Shown: in pieces, positions 1 through 6,768 of the stretch
Layout: each line of letters opens with the position of its first letter
Position numbering within the stretch: the stretch's first letter is position 1
NCBI GenBank assembly: GCA_913053665.1
Contig: CAJXGR010000052.1
Span: forward strand, 1 to 13,413
Reading direction: 5' to 3'
DNA: 13,413 nt
Origin: an uncultured Spirochaetia bacterium
GTDB taxonomy: Bacteria; Spirochaetota; UBA6919
Notes under the pieces: generated by a model
The model's input: the letters and a program-made list of their open reading frames with translations, nothing else
Told to the model about the DNA's origin: nothing
The model's database searches: none
Made by a program: the position numbers and the translations under genes

Positions 1-32
1 CTTATAGTCCTGATTATTTGATGGAAGCGTCA

Positions 33-1307
33 TCAAAATAACTTCTTCAGGCGGAAGAAGCTATCAGAAAGGGAAAAGTAATATTTCCCCCCTTTTTTCT
101 CTTTCTGAAGGAGTCCCCATTCGACAAGTTGATTTAAATCTTTTCTGCTTGTATCATAACCTGTCTTAGTGATCTTATGCACTTTTTCAATAGTTAACTC
201 TTTATATACCATTGAAGAAAATCCTTTGACCAACTTCATTTGACGCTTATTAAGGCTTAGACTCGCCTCACGGATTATTGAACTCATAAAGGTTGTATTT
301 GACAGAATAACAATCTTGTTCTCCAGATTCTCAAACGCCTTATATGTGCTTTTCACTGAATAAATTAAAAAATAGGTCAGATCACTTTCATTTTCTTCAA
401 CTTCCTTAAAGGCCCTGTAATACTGGTTTTTTTGTTTGTTAATGATGGAAGAGATAGAAGCATGTTTCACAAAATTATAATCTGATTTGATTAAGTGAAA
501 ATAGGACAAAGCTCGGGCTGTACGGCCGTTCCCATCGATAAAGGGGTGAATATAAGATAAATAGAAATGAATGATAGAGGCCTCTAAAACAGGGTGGATA
601 AAGGGTTTCTCCTCATTGACCCATTGGATCAAGCTATCCATGAATCCTTTGATTTTACCATGAAGAGGAGGTTGATAGATGATTTCACCGGTTACATCAT
701 CGCTAATCCATACCTCAGTTTCTCTGAATTTCCCTGCATACCGCTTGTCCTTTGCTTCTAAAGTGTTTTGAGTAACAATTCGGTGGAGTTCTAAAATAAT
801 CTCAATACTGAGTTTTTCAGAAGCATGATTTAAGATGTAATCCATTGCATAGTAGTTATTTTCAAACATATACTCACTTTTATTAGTTGGCTTTAACTTG
901 TTCTTGATCATTTCTTCGGCTCGCTGGCGGGTGGTCACGGCTCCTTCAATACGGCTTGAGAAATAAGCCTCGTCAAGAATGGCATTAAAATAAGCTTCGT
1001 CGAGAATGTCATCCATGAGAAGTTTTGATTGAACCACCCTTCCAATGAAGTCTAGTATTTCATCATTAAACTCTATATCAATTTTATGAAGGTATTCTTC
1101 TATTTGGGGGGCAGGATAGTAGCGAAAATCCCTTCCCGACTGGTCTTTTAAGGGTATAATTCTGGATTGCCTTTTTCTGTGAGCAATAACCTGATGAGTG
1201 ATATTATCCACCAGCTTCTGATTGGTCTTAGCCAGTCTGAGCCTAATTTCCCTTGGTGTTCGATAGGGATCGTTTTGTTGCTCTATTAATTGATTTAATG
1301 GGTCCAT
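33..1307 (-). CDS. Fic-domain protein, probable AMP transferase with built-in inhibitory helix
   Basis: A 424-residue Fic-family protein. The catalytic loop HPFIDGNGRTAR at residues 254-265 matches the Fic consensus HxFx(D/E)GNGRxxR, with catalytic His254 and phosphate-binding Asn260, Gly261 and Arg262. SSRIEG at 117-122 matches the inhibitory-helix motif (S/T)xxxE(G/N), with Glu121 as the expected inhibitory glutamate; because it lies N-terminal to the Fic core this is a class II Fic protein. Such enzymes usually transfer AMP from ATP to a Ser, Thr or Tyr hydroxyl of a target protein. Residues about 345-424 look like a winged-helix DNA-binding region, as in many longer Fic proteins. No TM segment or signal peptide is seen, so it is probably cytoplasmic. 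ILDEAYF occurs twice in tandem (101-107 and 110-116) just before the inhibitory motif. ATG 1307 has only a weak GGA upstream. No antitoxin or partner gene is adjacent; the target is unknown. Confidence 0.95.
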   Translation of the reverse strand: MDPLNQLIEQQNDPYRTPREIRLRLAKTNQKLVDNITHQVIAHRKRQSRIIPLKDQSGRDFRYYPAPQIEEYLHKIDIEFNDEILDFIGRVVQSKLLMDDILDEAYFNAILDEAYFSSRIEGAVTTRQRAEEMIKNKLKPTNKSEYMFENNYYAMDYILNHASEKLSIEIILELHRIVTQNTLEAKDKRYAGKFRETEVWISDDVTGEIIYQPPLHGKIKGFMDSLIQWVNEEKPFIHPVLEASIIHFYLSYIHPFIDGNGRTARALSYFHLIKSDYNFVKHASISSIINKQKNQYYRAFKEVEENESDLTYFLIYSVKSTYKAFENLENKIVILSNTTFMSSIIREASLSLNKRQMKLVKGFSSMVYKELTIEKVHKITKTGYDTSRKDLNQLVEWGLLQKEKKGGKYYFSLSDSFFRLKKLF

Positions 1308-1357
1308 ATGTATCCGTAATCAGCAAATGAGTTTATCAGTAAACCCTCACATTTCTT

Positions 1358-1386
1358 ATCGTACATTCTATTACCCTAATTCACAA
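1358..1386 (-). promoter_or_regulatory. Possible sigma-70-type promoter of the Fic gene
   Basis: Read on the minus strand, TTGTGA (1381-1386) is followed after 17 bases by TACGAT (1358-1363). Each box matches the sigma-70 consensus at four of six positions. A start near 1351 would give a leader of about 44 bases before ATG 1307. The spacing is ideal but the boxes are only moderate, so this is a candidate. Confidence 0.35.
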
Positions 1387-1444
1387 CTAATTCAGATACT
1401 TACTATACCAAACTGATTTTAAATTGTCCAGTTATAAAAACCTG

Positions 1445-1484
1445 TCCCCTGTAGAGACGCATGGCCATGCGTCTCTACAGGGGA
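1445..1484. repeat. Perfect 40-bp palindrome, REP-like GTAG/CTAC element
   Basis: Two 20-base arms meet without a spacer at 1464/1465; the left arm runs TCCCCTGTAGAGACGCATGG. Every position from 1445 to 1484 pairs with its mirror base. GTAG (1451-1454) and CTAC (1475-1478) frame an inner palindrome. GTAG next to the foot of a hairpin is the signature of REP elements mobilised by RAYT (TnpA_REP) transposases, and GTAGAGACG-type dispersed palindromes occur in many bacterial genomes. It lies upstream of both neighbouring genes, so it does not terminate either of them. Only one copy is present here, so that it is a dispersed repeat is an inference. Confidence 0.8.
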
Positions 1485-1647
1485 TAATTCATAAACCTCT
1501 TGGTATAAACACCTTGAAGCAGATCATTGGTCTTTGTCTTTCTTTCCATCAGATCTTTAATTCATTGGCTTGTTTTTATCATCTAATTGAATTACTTTTC
1601 CTGATAATCAATCATTCTTTATGAATATATAAACGAGGTAAACTTGA

Positions 1648-4251
1648 ATGTTGCAGGAACCTGTCACCAAGTATAGAAAGGACTATAGTCCGCCAAGCCA
1701 TCTGATCGATCATGTGGATCTGCATTTCGATCTTTATGAAGATCGAACCCTTGTCCGATCCACCCTAAAGCTTAAAAGCAACCCAAAATCTGCAGCCCAA
1801 AAGGGTGTTCTCAAGCTGGATGGAAAAGAACAAAAACTCCTGTCCATCCAAATGGACGGGAAAGTCTTGTCCCAAAAGGATTACAACCTCGATGCAGAGA
1901 GTCTCACATTGAGAGGAGTTCCTCAAAACTTTGACTTAGCCATAGAATCGGAGATCGAACCACAAAATAATACGGCATTAACCGGACTATATAAATCCAG
2001 TAACAGCTTCTGCACCCAGTGTGAGGCAGAGGATTTCAGGAAGATTACCTATTACCTCGATCGTCCCGACGTTCTCTCACTCTTTAAAACAACCATTGTG
2101 GCGGATAAGCAAAAGTACCCAATACTTTTGTCCAACGGCAATATCATTGATCAGGGTGACCTGGATGATGCTAGACACTTTGTTACATGGGAAGATCCCT
2201 TCAAAAAGCCCTGCTACCTCTTCGCATTGGTGGCCGGCGATTTTGACTGCCTTGAGGATCACTTTGTCACTCAGTCGAACAGAACGGTTCAACTCAGGAT
2301 ATTCAGCAATAAGGGGAAAAGGGATAAGTGTCACACAGCCATGGAAGCCTTAAAGAAGGCCATGAGGTGGGATGAAGAGACTTACGGTCGAGAGTATGAT
2401 TTAGACATCTTTATGATTGTGGCGGTCAATGATTTTAATTTTGGGGCCATGGAAAATAAAGGCCTGAACATATTTAACGACAAGTATATATTGGCCAATC
2501 CGGAAACCGCTACTGATCAGGATTACGCCAACATTGACGCCGTGGTGGCCCATGAGTACTTCCATAACTGGACGGGTAATCGGATCACCTGTCGGGATTG
2601 GTTCCAGCTCTCTCTGAAAGAGGGACTCACAGTATTTCGGGATCAGAGCTTTTCAGCAGACATAGGTTCAGCCGCTGTCACACGCATCGATGAGGTTCGC
2701 GGCCTCCGGGCGGCTCAGTTCCCTGAAGATAATGGCCCCTTAGCCCATCCCATACGCCCTGACTCTTACATGGAAATGAATAACTTCTATACGTCAACGG
2801 TCTATGAAAAAGGGGCTGAGGTCATTCGGATGATGCATACTCTTTTGGGGCCAGTGAAATATCGTAAAGCAATGGACTTGTACTTCCAACGCCATGATGG
2901 GCAGGCCGTTACTTGTGATGACTTTGTTCAGGCCATGGAGGACGCAGGTGGAATCGACCTGTCCCAGTTTAAGAAATGGTATAGTCAGGCTGGAACACCT
3001 GAATTAACCATCTCAAGCGATTATGATCAGCAGGCAAAAGAGTTGCAGGTCACTGTACAGCAACATACAAAGTCTACTCCTGATCAGGACAAGAAGTCAC
3101 CCTTACATATCCCACTATCCGTTGGTTTATTCAGTGATCACAAGGAGTTGGAATCCCGTATACTTGAAATCAAAGGGGAAAAGCAAAGTTTTCGTTTCAA
3201 CAACGTTAAGGAAAAACCTGTTCTATCTTTATTAAGAGGGTTTTCTGCTCCTGTGAAACTTAAGTATGATTACACGGATAGCGACCTAGCCTTCTTAATG
3301 GCTCACGATACGGATGACTTTGTTCGCTGGGAGGCTGGTCAGTTATACGCTCTACGGCAATTACAGGGCTTGATAAAGGCTCATCAAGAAAACAAGCTCT
3401 TTTCAATAGATGAAGGTTTTATGACTTCTTTTAGAAAAATCCTCATAAATCAAAAGTTGGACAAATCACTGATCACTCTCATGTTAGTGTTGCCCTCAGA
3501 AAACTATCTGGCTGACTTAATGGATGAAATAGATATAGACGCCATTCATTACTCTCGTCAGTGGATGAGACAAGAAATCTTAAAGGAGTTTAAAGAAGAT
3601 CTATTGCAAGCCTATTACAGGAATCAGTCCACCAAGCCGTATCGCTATGTGGTAGAGGATGTAGCCAAACGAAGTCTAGGGAATATTTGTTTACAGTATT
3701 TGTCTCTTGAGGCTGAAAAGGATAACTATTCCTTTATCCTCCAGCAATTTGAAGGGGCCAATAATATGACGGACAAGATGGCGGCTTTAAGTGCTTTAAG
3801 TCATATTGATTGCCCTGAACGTCTTAAGGCCCTTGGTGCCTTCTATCAGCAGTGGCAGACAGAGCCTTTGGTCCTGGACAAATGGTTTCGTGTGCAGGCA
3901 ACTTCCAGCCTTCCAAAGACTTTAAGCTATGTTCAGAAGCTCACGGAACACCCGGCTTTTTCCCTTAAAAATCCCAATAAAGTATACAATCTTTTGGGGG
4001 CCTTTGCAGGAGGCAATCCCGTACGATTTCATGATCCATCTGGGCTGGGTTACAACTTTTTAGCTGACTATGTCATAAAGCTGAACAAGACAAACCCTCA
4101 AGTAGCCTCCCGATTGGTTCAACCTCTCACAAAGTGGCAGAGACATGACTCCAACCGGAAGGGACTGATGAGAAGTCAGCTGGAACGTATCCTCAAAGAG
4201 CCTAAAATATCTAAAGGATTGTATGAGATTGTAAGCAAAGGGTTAAAGTAA
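1648..4251 (+). CDS. pepN: Aminopeptidase N (M1 family zinc metallopeptidase)
   Basis: An 867-residue M1 aminopeptidase, nearly the length of E. coli PepN (870 aa). It removes N-terminal amino acids from peptides during cytoplasmic peptide turnover. The substrate-anchoring motif GAMEN is at 266-270. The zinc site is HEYFH at 302-306 with the third ligand Glu325, giving HExxH-x18-E: zinc ligands His302, His306 and Glu325, general base Glu303. Tyr386 in VYEKG matches the transition-state-stabilising tyrosine of E. coli PepN. Domain order follows E. coli PepN: N-terminal beta domain (about 1-200), thermolysin-like catalytic domain (about 201-445), small beta-sandwich (about 446-550) and a helical C-terminal domain (about 550-867). 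No signal peptide is present. The ATG is preceded by GAGG (1635-1638) at nine bases. The next plus-strand gene starts 92 bases downstream. All catalytic residues are present and the frame is intact. Confidence 0.98.
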   Translation: MLQEPVTKYRKDYSPPSHLIDHVDLHFDLYEDRTLVRSTLKLKSNPKSAAQKGVLKLDGKEQKLLSIQMDGKVLSQKDYNLDAESLTLRGVPQNFDLAIESEIEPQNNTALTGLYKSSNSFCTQCEAEDFRKITYYLDRPDVLSLFKTTIVADKQKYPILLSNGNIIDQGDLDDARHFVTWEDPFKKPCYLFALVAGDFDCLEDHFVTQSNRTVQLRIFSNKGKRDKCHTAMEALKKAMRWDEETYGREYDLDIFMIVAVNDFNFGAMENKGLNIFNDKYILANPETATDQDYANIDAVVAHEYFHNWTGNRITCRDWFQLSLKEGLTVFRDQSFSADIGSAAVTRIDEVRGLRAAQFPEDNGPLAHPIRPDSYMEMNNFYTSTVYEKGAEVIRMMHTLLGPVKYRKAMDLYFQRHDGQAVTCDDFVQAMEDAGGIDLSQFKKWYSQAGTPELTISSDYDQQAKELQVTVQQHTKSTPDQDKKSPLHIPLSVGLFSDHKELESRILEIKGEKQSFRFNNVKEKPVLSLLRGFSAPVKLKYDYTDSDLAFLMAHDTDDFVRWEAGQLYALRQLQGLIKAHQENKLFSIDEGFMTSFRKILINQKLDKSLITLMLVLPSENYLADLMDEIDIDAIHYSRQWMRQEILKEFKEDLLQAYYRNQSTKPYRYVVEDVAKRSLGNICLQYLSLEAEKDNYSFILQQFEGANNMTDKMAALSALSHIDCPERLKALGAFYQQWQTEPLVLDKWFRVQATSSLPKTLSYVQKLTEHPAFSLKNPNKVYNLLGAFAGGNPVRFHDPSGLGYNFLADYVIKLNKTNPQVASRLVQPLTKWQRHDSNRKGLMRSQLERILKEPKISKGLYEIVSKGLK

Positions 4252-4287
4252 CAGCTCTTTGGGGTAATGTCCATACCAATAAAACTA

Positions 4288-4316
4288 TTGCCCATTTCCT
4301 AAATTAGCATTATCTT
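4288..4316 (+). promoter_or_regulatory. Possible promoter of the 117-aa gene
   Basis: TTGCCC (4288-4293), a 17-base spacer and TATCTT (4311-4316) form a moderate sigma-70-type promoter in the gap after pepN. A start near 4323 would place the ATG at 4344 about 20 bases downstream. Each box matches the consensus at four of six positions, so read-through from pepN remains an alternative. Confidence 0.35.
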
Positions 4317-4343
4317 ATTAGAACTATTCAATGGGAGTATCCA

Positions 4344-4697
4344 ATGGGTCAGGTGAAACAGTTAATTTCCCCTTTTGCGGCTGAAAAAAGCCCTGAAGAC
4401 AGGGACTATGCCAATAAAATCATCAATAAACTCCTCTATGAGGATGGCTGTGTGGAAAGCGATATAAGAGCTTTAATCCGTAAGGCCGCTCTCATCCGTA
4501 AGCAGGGAGCAGTGCATCATAGTTTGATGAAAGACAGAAGGGAATATAAGGAAAAAATGAAGCTCATTCTCACTGAACTAGATTCTCTCAATAACTTTAT
4601 GCAGTTCGTCCTGGAACAAATGCCTGATCGGGTCCATGAAATCAGTGAATCGATCCGTGAAAACAAAATGTACTTAAAAAACCATTCCTTCCATTGA
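4344..4697 (+). CDS. Small helical protein of unknown function
   Basis: I do not recognise this 117-residue protein. It is hydrophilic, rich in charged residues and mostly helix-forming, with no signal peptide, TM segment or cysteine pair; the single Cys is in the GCVES stretch. Residues about 65-110 have spaced hydrophobics between charged positions, consistent with a coiled coil or helical bundle. GGGAG (4333-4337) lies six bases before the ATG, which strongly supports both start and reality. It sits 92 bases after pepN and 85 bases before the aldolase, on the same strand. The context gives no clear function. An adaptor or regulatory role is possible but is a guess only. Confidence 0.75.
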   Translation: MGQVKQLISPFAAEKSPEDRDYANKIINKLLYEDGCVESDIRALIRKAALIRKQGAVHHSLMKDRREYKEKMKLILTELDSLNNFMQFVLEQMPDRVHEISESIRENKMYLKNHSFH

Positions 4698-4782
4698 GAT
4701 TTCATGTTTAGCAGGAACTTACAAAGTGTTTTTATATAACTTTCATTATACTGATTAGACTTAATATATACACGAGGATATC

Positions 4783-5580
4783 ATGATCACTGAGCGTGAA
4801 GCGAAAAAACAGATAATAGAAATTGGGCAACGTCTCTACGAGAAAGGACTTGTTGCTGCCACAGACGGAAACCTCTCTATCAGAGTTGGGGATCGCATCA
4901 TTGCTACTCCAAGCGGTGTGTCTAAAGGCTACTTAAAGGAAAATGAACTGGTGACCGTGGATATTTCAGGAAATAAGTATAGCGGCTTAGGGAAACCCTC
5001 TACAGAGCTGGACATGCACTTGGAAGTCTACAAAGTTCGTCCTGATGTGAATGCTGTCGTACATGCTCATCCACCCAAATGTTTATCCTTTATCATTGCC
5101 GGTGAAAATCTGTCCCAATGTGTTATTCCAGAGGTTGTAGTGGCAATTGGCGCGATCCCAACAGCCCCATACGCCACTCCCTCTACAGCAGAAATGGCCC
5201 AATCCATCCATGAGCCCATTAAACGAACAGATGCCATCATGCTCGACCGTCATGGAAGCCTTACAGTAGGTCATAACATTGAGTCGGCCTACAATAAGTT
5301 GGAGAAAATGGAGCATGCCGCCGAAGTGATGCTCTATGCAAAATTACTGGGTAATGTCCGTACATTAGACCGGGCTGAAGTGGATAAACTCATGGGCCTT
5401 CGTGATTCCACTTATGGACTCCAGGGCAAGGTGATTCGATGCGACGATGACTCTCTTCCACAAGGTAGTTGCAATACATCAACTTCTCAGGATCCCTCCC
5501 AAAATATGTCTATGGAAGAGCTTGTCAAGGTTATCATTCAAAAAGTATTGGAACGTCTGCCGGAACAAAGTCTTAAATGA
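4783..5580 (+). CDS. FucA-like class II aldolase with probable microcompartment-targeting tail
   Basis: A 265-residue class II aldolase/adducin-fold enzyme closest in style to L-fuculose-1-phosphate aldolase, which cleaves fuculose-1-P (or rhamnulose-1-P) to dihydroxyacetone phosphate and L-lactaldehyde. Visible active-site residues are the phosphate-binding GN at 29-30, Glu75 (acid/base position, E73 in E. coli FucA) and zinc ligands His94, His96 (HAHPP) and His157 (RHG). The catalytic domain ends near residue 215, the length of E. coli FucA. It is followed by a polar linker rich in D, S, T, Q and N (about 220-241) and an amphipathic helix at about 244-259, MEELVKVIIQKVLERL. That layout matches the C-terminal encapsulation peptides of microcompartment cargo, including the aldolases of fucose/rhamnose-degrading compartments. 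GAGGA (4774-4778) precedes the ATG. No shell or partner enzyme is nearby. Aldolase identity is firm; exact sugar and encapsulation are inferred. Confidence 0.93.
   Translation: MITEREAKKQIIEIGQRLYEKGLVAATDGNLSIRVGDRIIATPSGVSKGYLKENELVTVDISGNKYSGLGKPSTELDMHLEVYKVRPDVNAVVHAHPPKCLSFIIAGENLSQCVIPEVVVAIGAIPTAPYATPSTAEMAQSIHEPIKRTDAIMLDRHGSLTVGHNIESAYNKLEKMEHAAEVMLYAKLLGNVRTLDRAEVDKLMGLRDSTYGLQGKVIRCDDDSLPQGSCNTSTSQDPSQNMSMEELVKVIIQKVLERLPEQSLK
5512..5559 (+). other. Putative encapsulation-peptide helix of the aldolase
   Basis: These codons (residues 244-259) encode a short helix with L247, I251, V255, L259 and V248, I252, L256 on one face and E245, E246, K249, Q253, K254, E257, R258 on the other. 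It follows a low-complexity linker. This is the known design of microcompartment encapsulation peptides such as those on Pdu enzymes. The pattern is seen in the sequence; the targeting role is inferred. Confidence 0.6.
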
Positions 5581-5594
5581 GATAGGCAGTGAAA

Positions 5595-5620
5595 GGGCGA
5601 ACACGTGGGTTCGCCCCTAC
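5595..5620 (-). repeat. REP-like element: GTAG plus GC-rich hairpin
   Basis: Arms GGGCGAAC (5595-5602) and GTTCGCCC (5609-5616) form an 8-bp stem around a six-base loop. Read on the minus strand, GTAG (5617-5620) stands directly before the hairpin foot, which is the architecture of REP elements recognised by RAYT transposases. It fills the gap between the convergent aldolase and barrel genes, where REPs commonly occur and can act as weak terminators or protect mRNA 3' ends. There is no U-run, so it is not a classical intrinsic terminator. Confidence 0.75.
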
Positions 5621-5643
5621 AGACAGTCCTTGCGAGTCATAAT

Positions 5644-6657
5644 TTATAGGGTTATTTTAAATCCTGCTGTGAGTAAATCTCTGTCTTTTAAGAAATTATC
5701 TCTTGGAGGGATATAGACATCACTGAAATTGCGGATAAAATGACGGTACTCTATGGAAAAAGTAAGGGAACCTATAGTGGTTGCCAAACTTACCACTAAT
5801 GGTATCCGCAAACCTTGATTAGTAAAGGGAGACCCTATAACATATCCGCCATATCCTAGAGTCACCCCTTGAGAGGTCACGGGTAACAAATGGGTGATCT
5901 CCAGTTGGAAATTATTCCCGGGGATTAAATTAAAGGTCGAATAGAAAGTACGCTTGTAGGAGAAGAGGAATTGAGTGCGATAGAAGTCCCGTTCGTAGTA
6001 TGCAAAAGTAAAAGCAAACCATCCGGGTCTCTCAATGATGATCTGATCTTGCCCTGGAGTTTTGTTCCCCTTCATAAAAGATGGACTCTGATATTGGAGG
6101 TTCAAATGGAGATTGGCATCAAGTTTATAGTATAAAGATAAATATAGGGACGGTGCCTGGATTATGGCTGATTCCTTCCGGGTTTTCTCTATATTTATCA
6201 CTGAATGATACCACTGGAACTCAACTTTAGCCCCCAGGTGATTGCGATCCAAGAGATGAACGCCGATATATCCAGTATTATCGATTTTGTAAGCACTCTT
6301 TACGTTTTCACCACTCAAAGTGATGGAATCTAATTCCTGTAAAGGATTGAAGGTGAATTGATAACCACTGTATAGACTGATCCAGGATAGCCAATAATAT
6401 TGCAGCTCCAGACTAAGACTGGGTAAGCTCCCTATACTTTGTTGTTCTAATGAATCCAGACTCATAGAACGAATGGGTAAAGTAAAATGAAGGAGTAGAC
6501 GATAGGTCTTACCAGTCCGTGATCTGTTTTCTTCCAATGAGCGGATGGGACTATCTGTTCTGAATTCCCTGTCTCTGGAATAGATAAATATATCTTCAGA
6601 GAATAAGTTAGAATACATCACGAGAATTAATGATACAAATGATACAATAGAGGCCAT
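5644..6657 (-). CDS. Predicted outer-membrane beta-barrel protein
   Basis: A 337-residue protein that I cannot assign to a named family. The N-terminus has a hydrophobic stretch (about residues 3-18, VSLILVMY) ending near LFSEDIF, like an export signal. The mature part is dominated by short alternating polar/hydrophobic segments rich in Tyr, Phe and Trp, for example LYLSLYYKLDANLHLNLQYQ, FAFTFAYYERDF and LTFSIEYRHF, separated by polar turns. This is the pattern of a transmembrane beta-barrel. The C-terminus AGFKITL alternates like a final strand but ends in Leu, not the usual Phe. With ATG 6657 the signal lacks a positively charged start, and the GGGGG ribosome binding site (6673-6677) is 15 bases away. 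An in-frame ATT at 6664-6666 would add Lys-Lys and sit six bases from it. A role as porin or surface protein is inferred. Confidence 0.8.
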   Translation of the reverse strand: MASIVSFVSLILVMYSNLFSEDIFIYSRDREFRTDSPIRSLEENRSRTGKTYRLLLHFTLPIRSMSLDSLEQQSIGSLPSLSLELQYYWLSWISLYSGYQFTFNPLQELDSITLSGENVKSAYKIDNTGYIGVHLLDRNHLGAKVEFQWYHSVINIEKTRKESAIIQAPSLYLSLYYKLDANLHLNLQYQSPSFMKGNKTPGQDQIIIERPGWFAFTFAYYERDFYRTQFLFSYKRTFYSTFNLIPGNNFQLEITHLLPVTSQGVTLGYGGYVIGSPFTNQGLRIPLVVSLATTIGSLTFSIEYRHFIRNFSDVYIPPRDNFLKDRDLLTAGFKITL

Positions 6658-6738
6658 TTTTTTAATAATATTCCCCCAAATCCTGGATTCTTTTTATATT
6701 AATATAGGTATTTTATACATTTAATAATAATCTTTTGA

Positions 6739-6768
6739 TTTATTCCCATTGTATATGAATCATGTCAA
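6739..6768 (-). promoter_or_regulatory. Possible promoter of the barrel-protein gene
   Basis: On the minus strand a perfect -35 box TTGACA (6763-6768) is followed after 18 bases by AATAAA (6739-6744); with 17 bases the box reads GAATAA. The -10 match is weak. The -35 box abuts the proposed ATG of the divergent chemoreceptor-like gene, so the two genes would share one short control region of about 110 bases. Confidence 0.4.

Larger units (their letters stand above)
1308..1647. other. Divergent intergenic region between the Fic gene and pepN
   Basis: This 340-base gap separates two diverging genes. It holds a perfect 40-bp palindrome at 1445-1484, a plausible promoter for the Fic gene at 1358-1386 and the pepN ribosome binding site at 1635-1638. 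A very weak pepN promoter candidate is TTGTCT (1534-1539), 16 bases, then TTTAAT (1556-1561). A 66-codon open frame at 1424-1624 runs through the palindrome and looks accidental. The remaining sequence is AT-rich and shows no RNA gene or other repeat that I recognise. Confidence 0.7.

Noticed and set aside
17..60. Small hairpins (17-37 and 42-60) around the Fic stop codon as a terminator
   Set aside because: The stems are 7 bp and AT-rich, one lies within the last codons of the gene, and no clean U-run follows.
33..1307. Fic gene as a toxin-antitoxin pair
   Set aside because: No small antitoxin gene is adjacent, and the inhibitory motif is within the same protein.
1445..1484. Palindrome as an intrinsic terminator
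   Set aside because: A T-run follows only on the minus strand, where it would end nothing: both flanking genes point away from it.
1424..1624. Open frame of 66 codons on the plus strand upstream of pepN
   Set aside because: It runs through the perfect palindrome, has no ribosome binding site and encodes a low-quality hydrophobic peptide; the region is better explained as a repeat and leader.
4261..4293. GGGGTAAT / ATTGCCC pairing after pepN as a terminator
   Set aside because: The stem is seven pairs with a G-U, the loop is about 18 bases and no U-run follows.
4344..4697. The 117-aa or 95-aa protein as a BMC shell protein partnering the aldolase
   Set aside because: Both look helical and charged and lack the alternating alpha/beta pattern and conserved Gly/Ala-rich motifs of BMC-H or BMC-P proteins.
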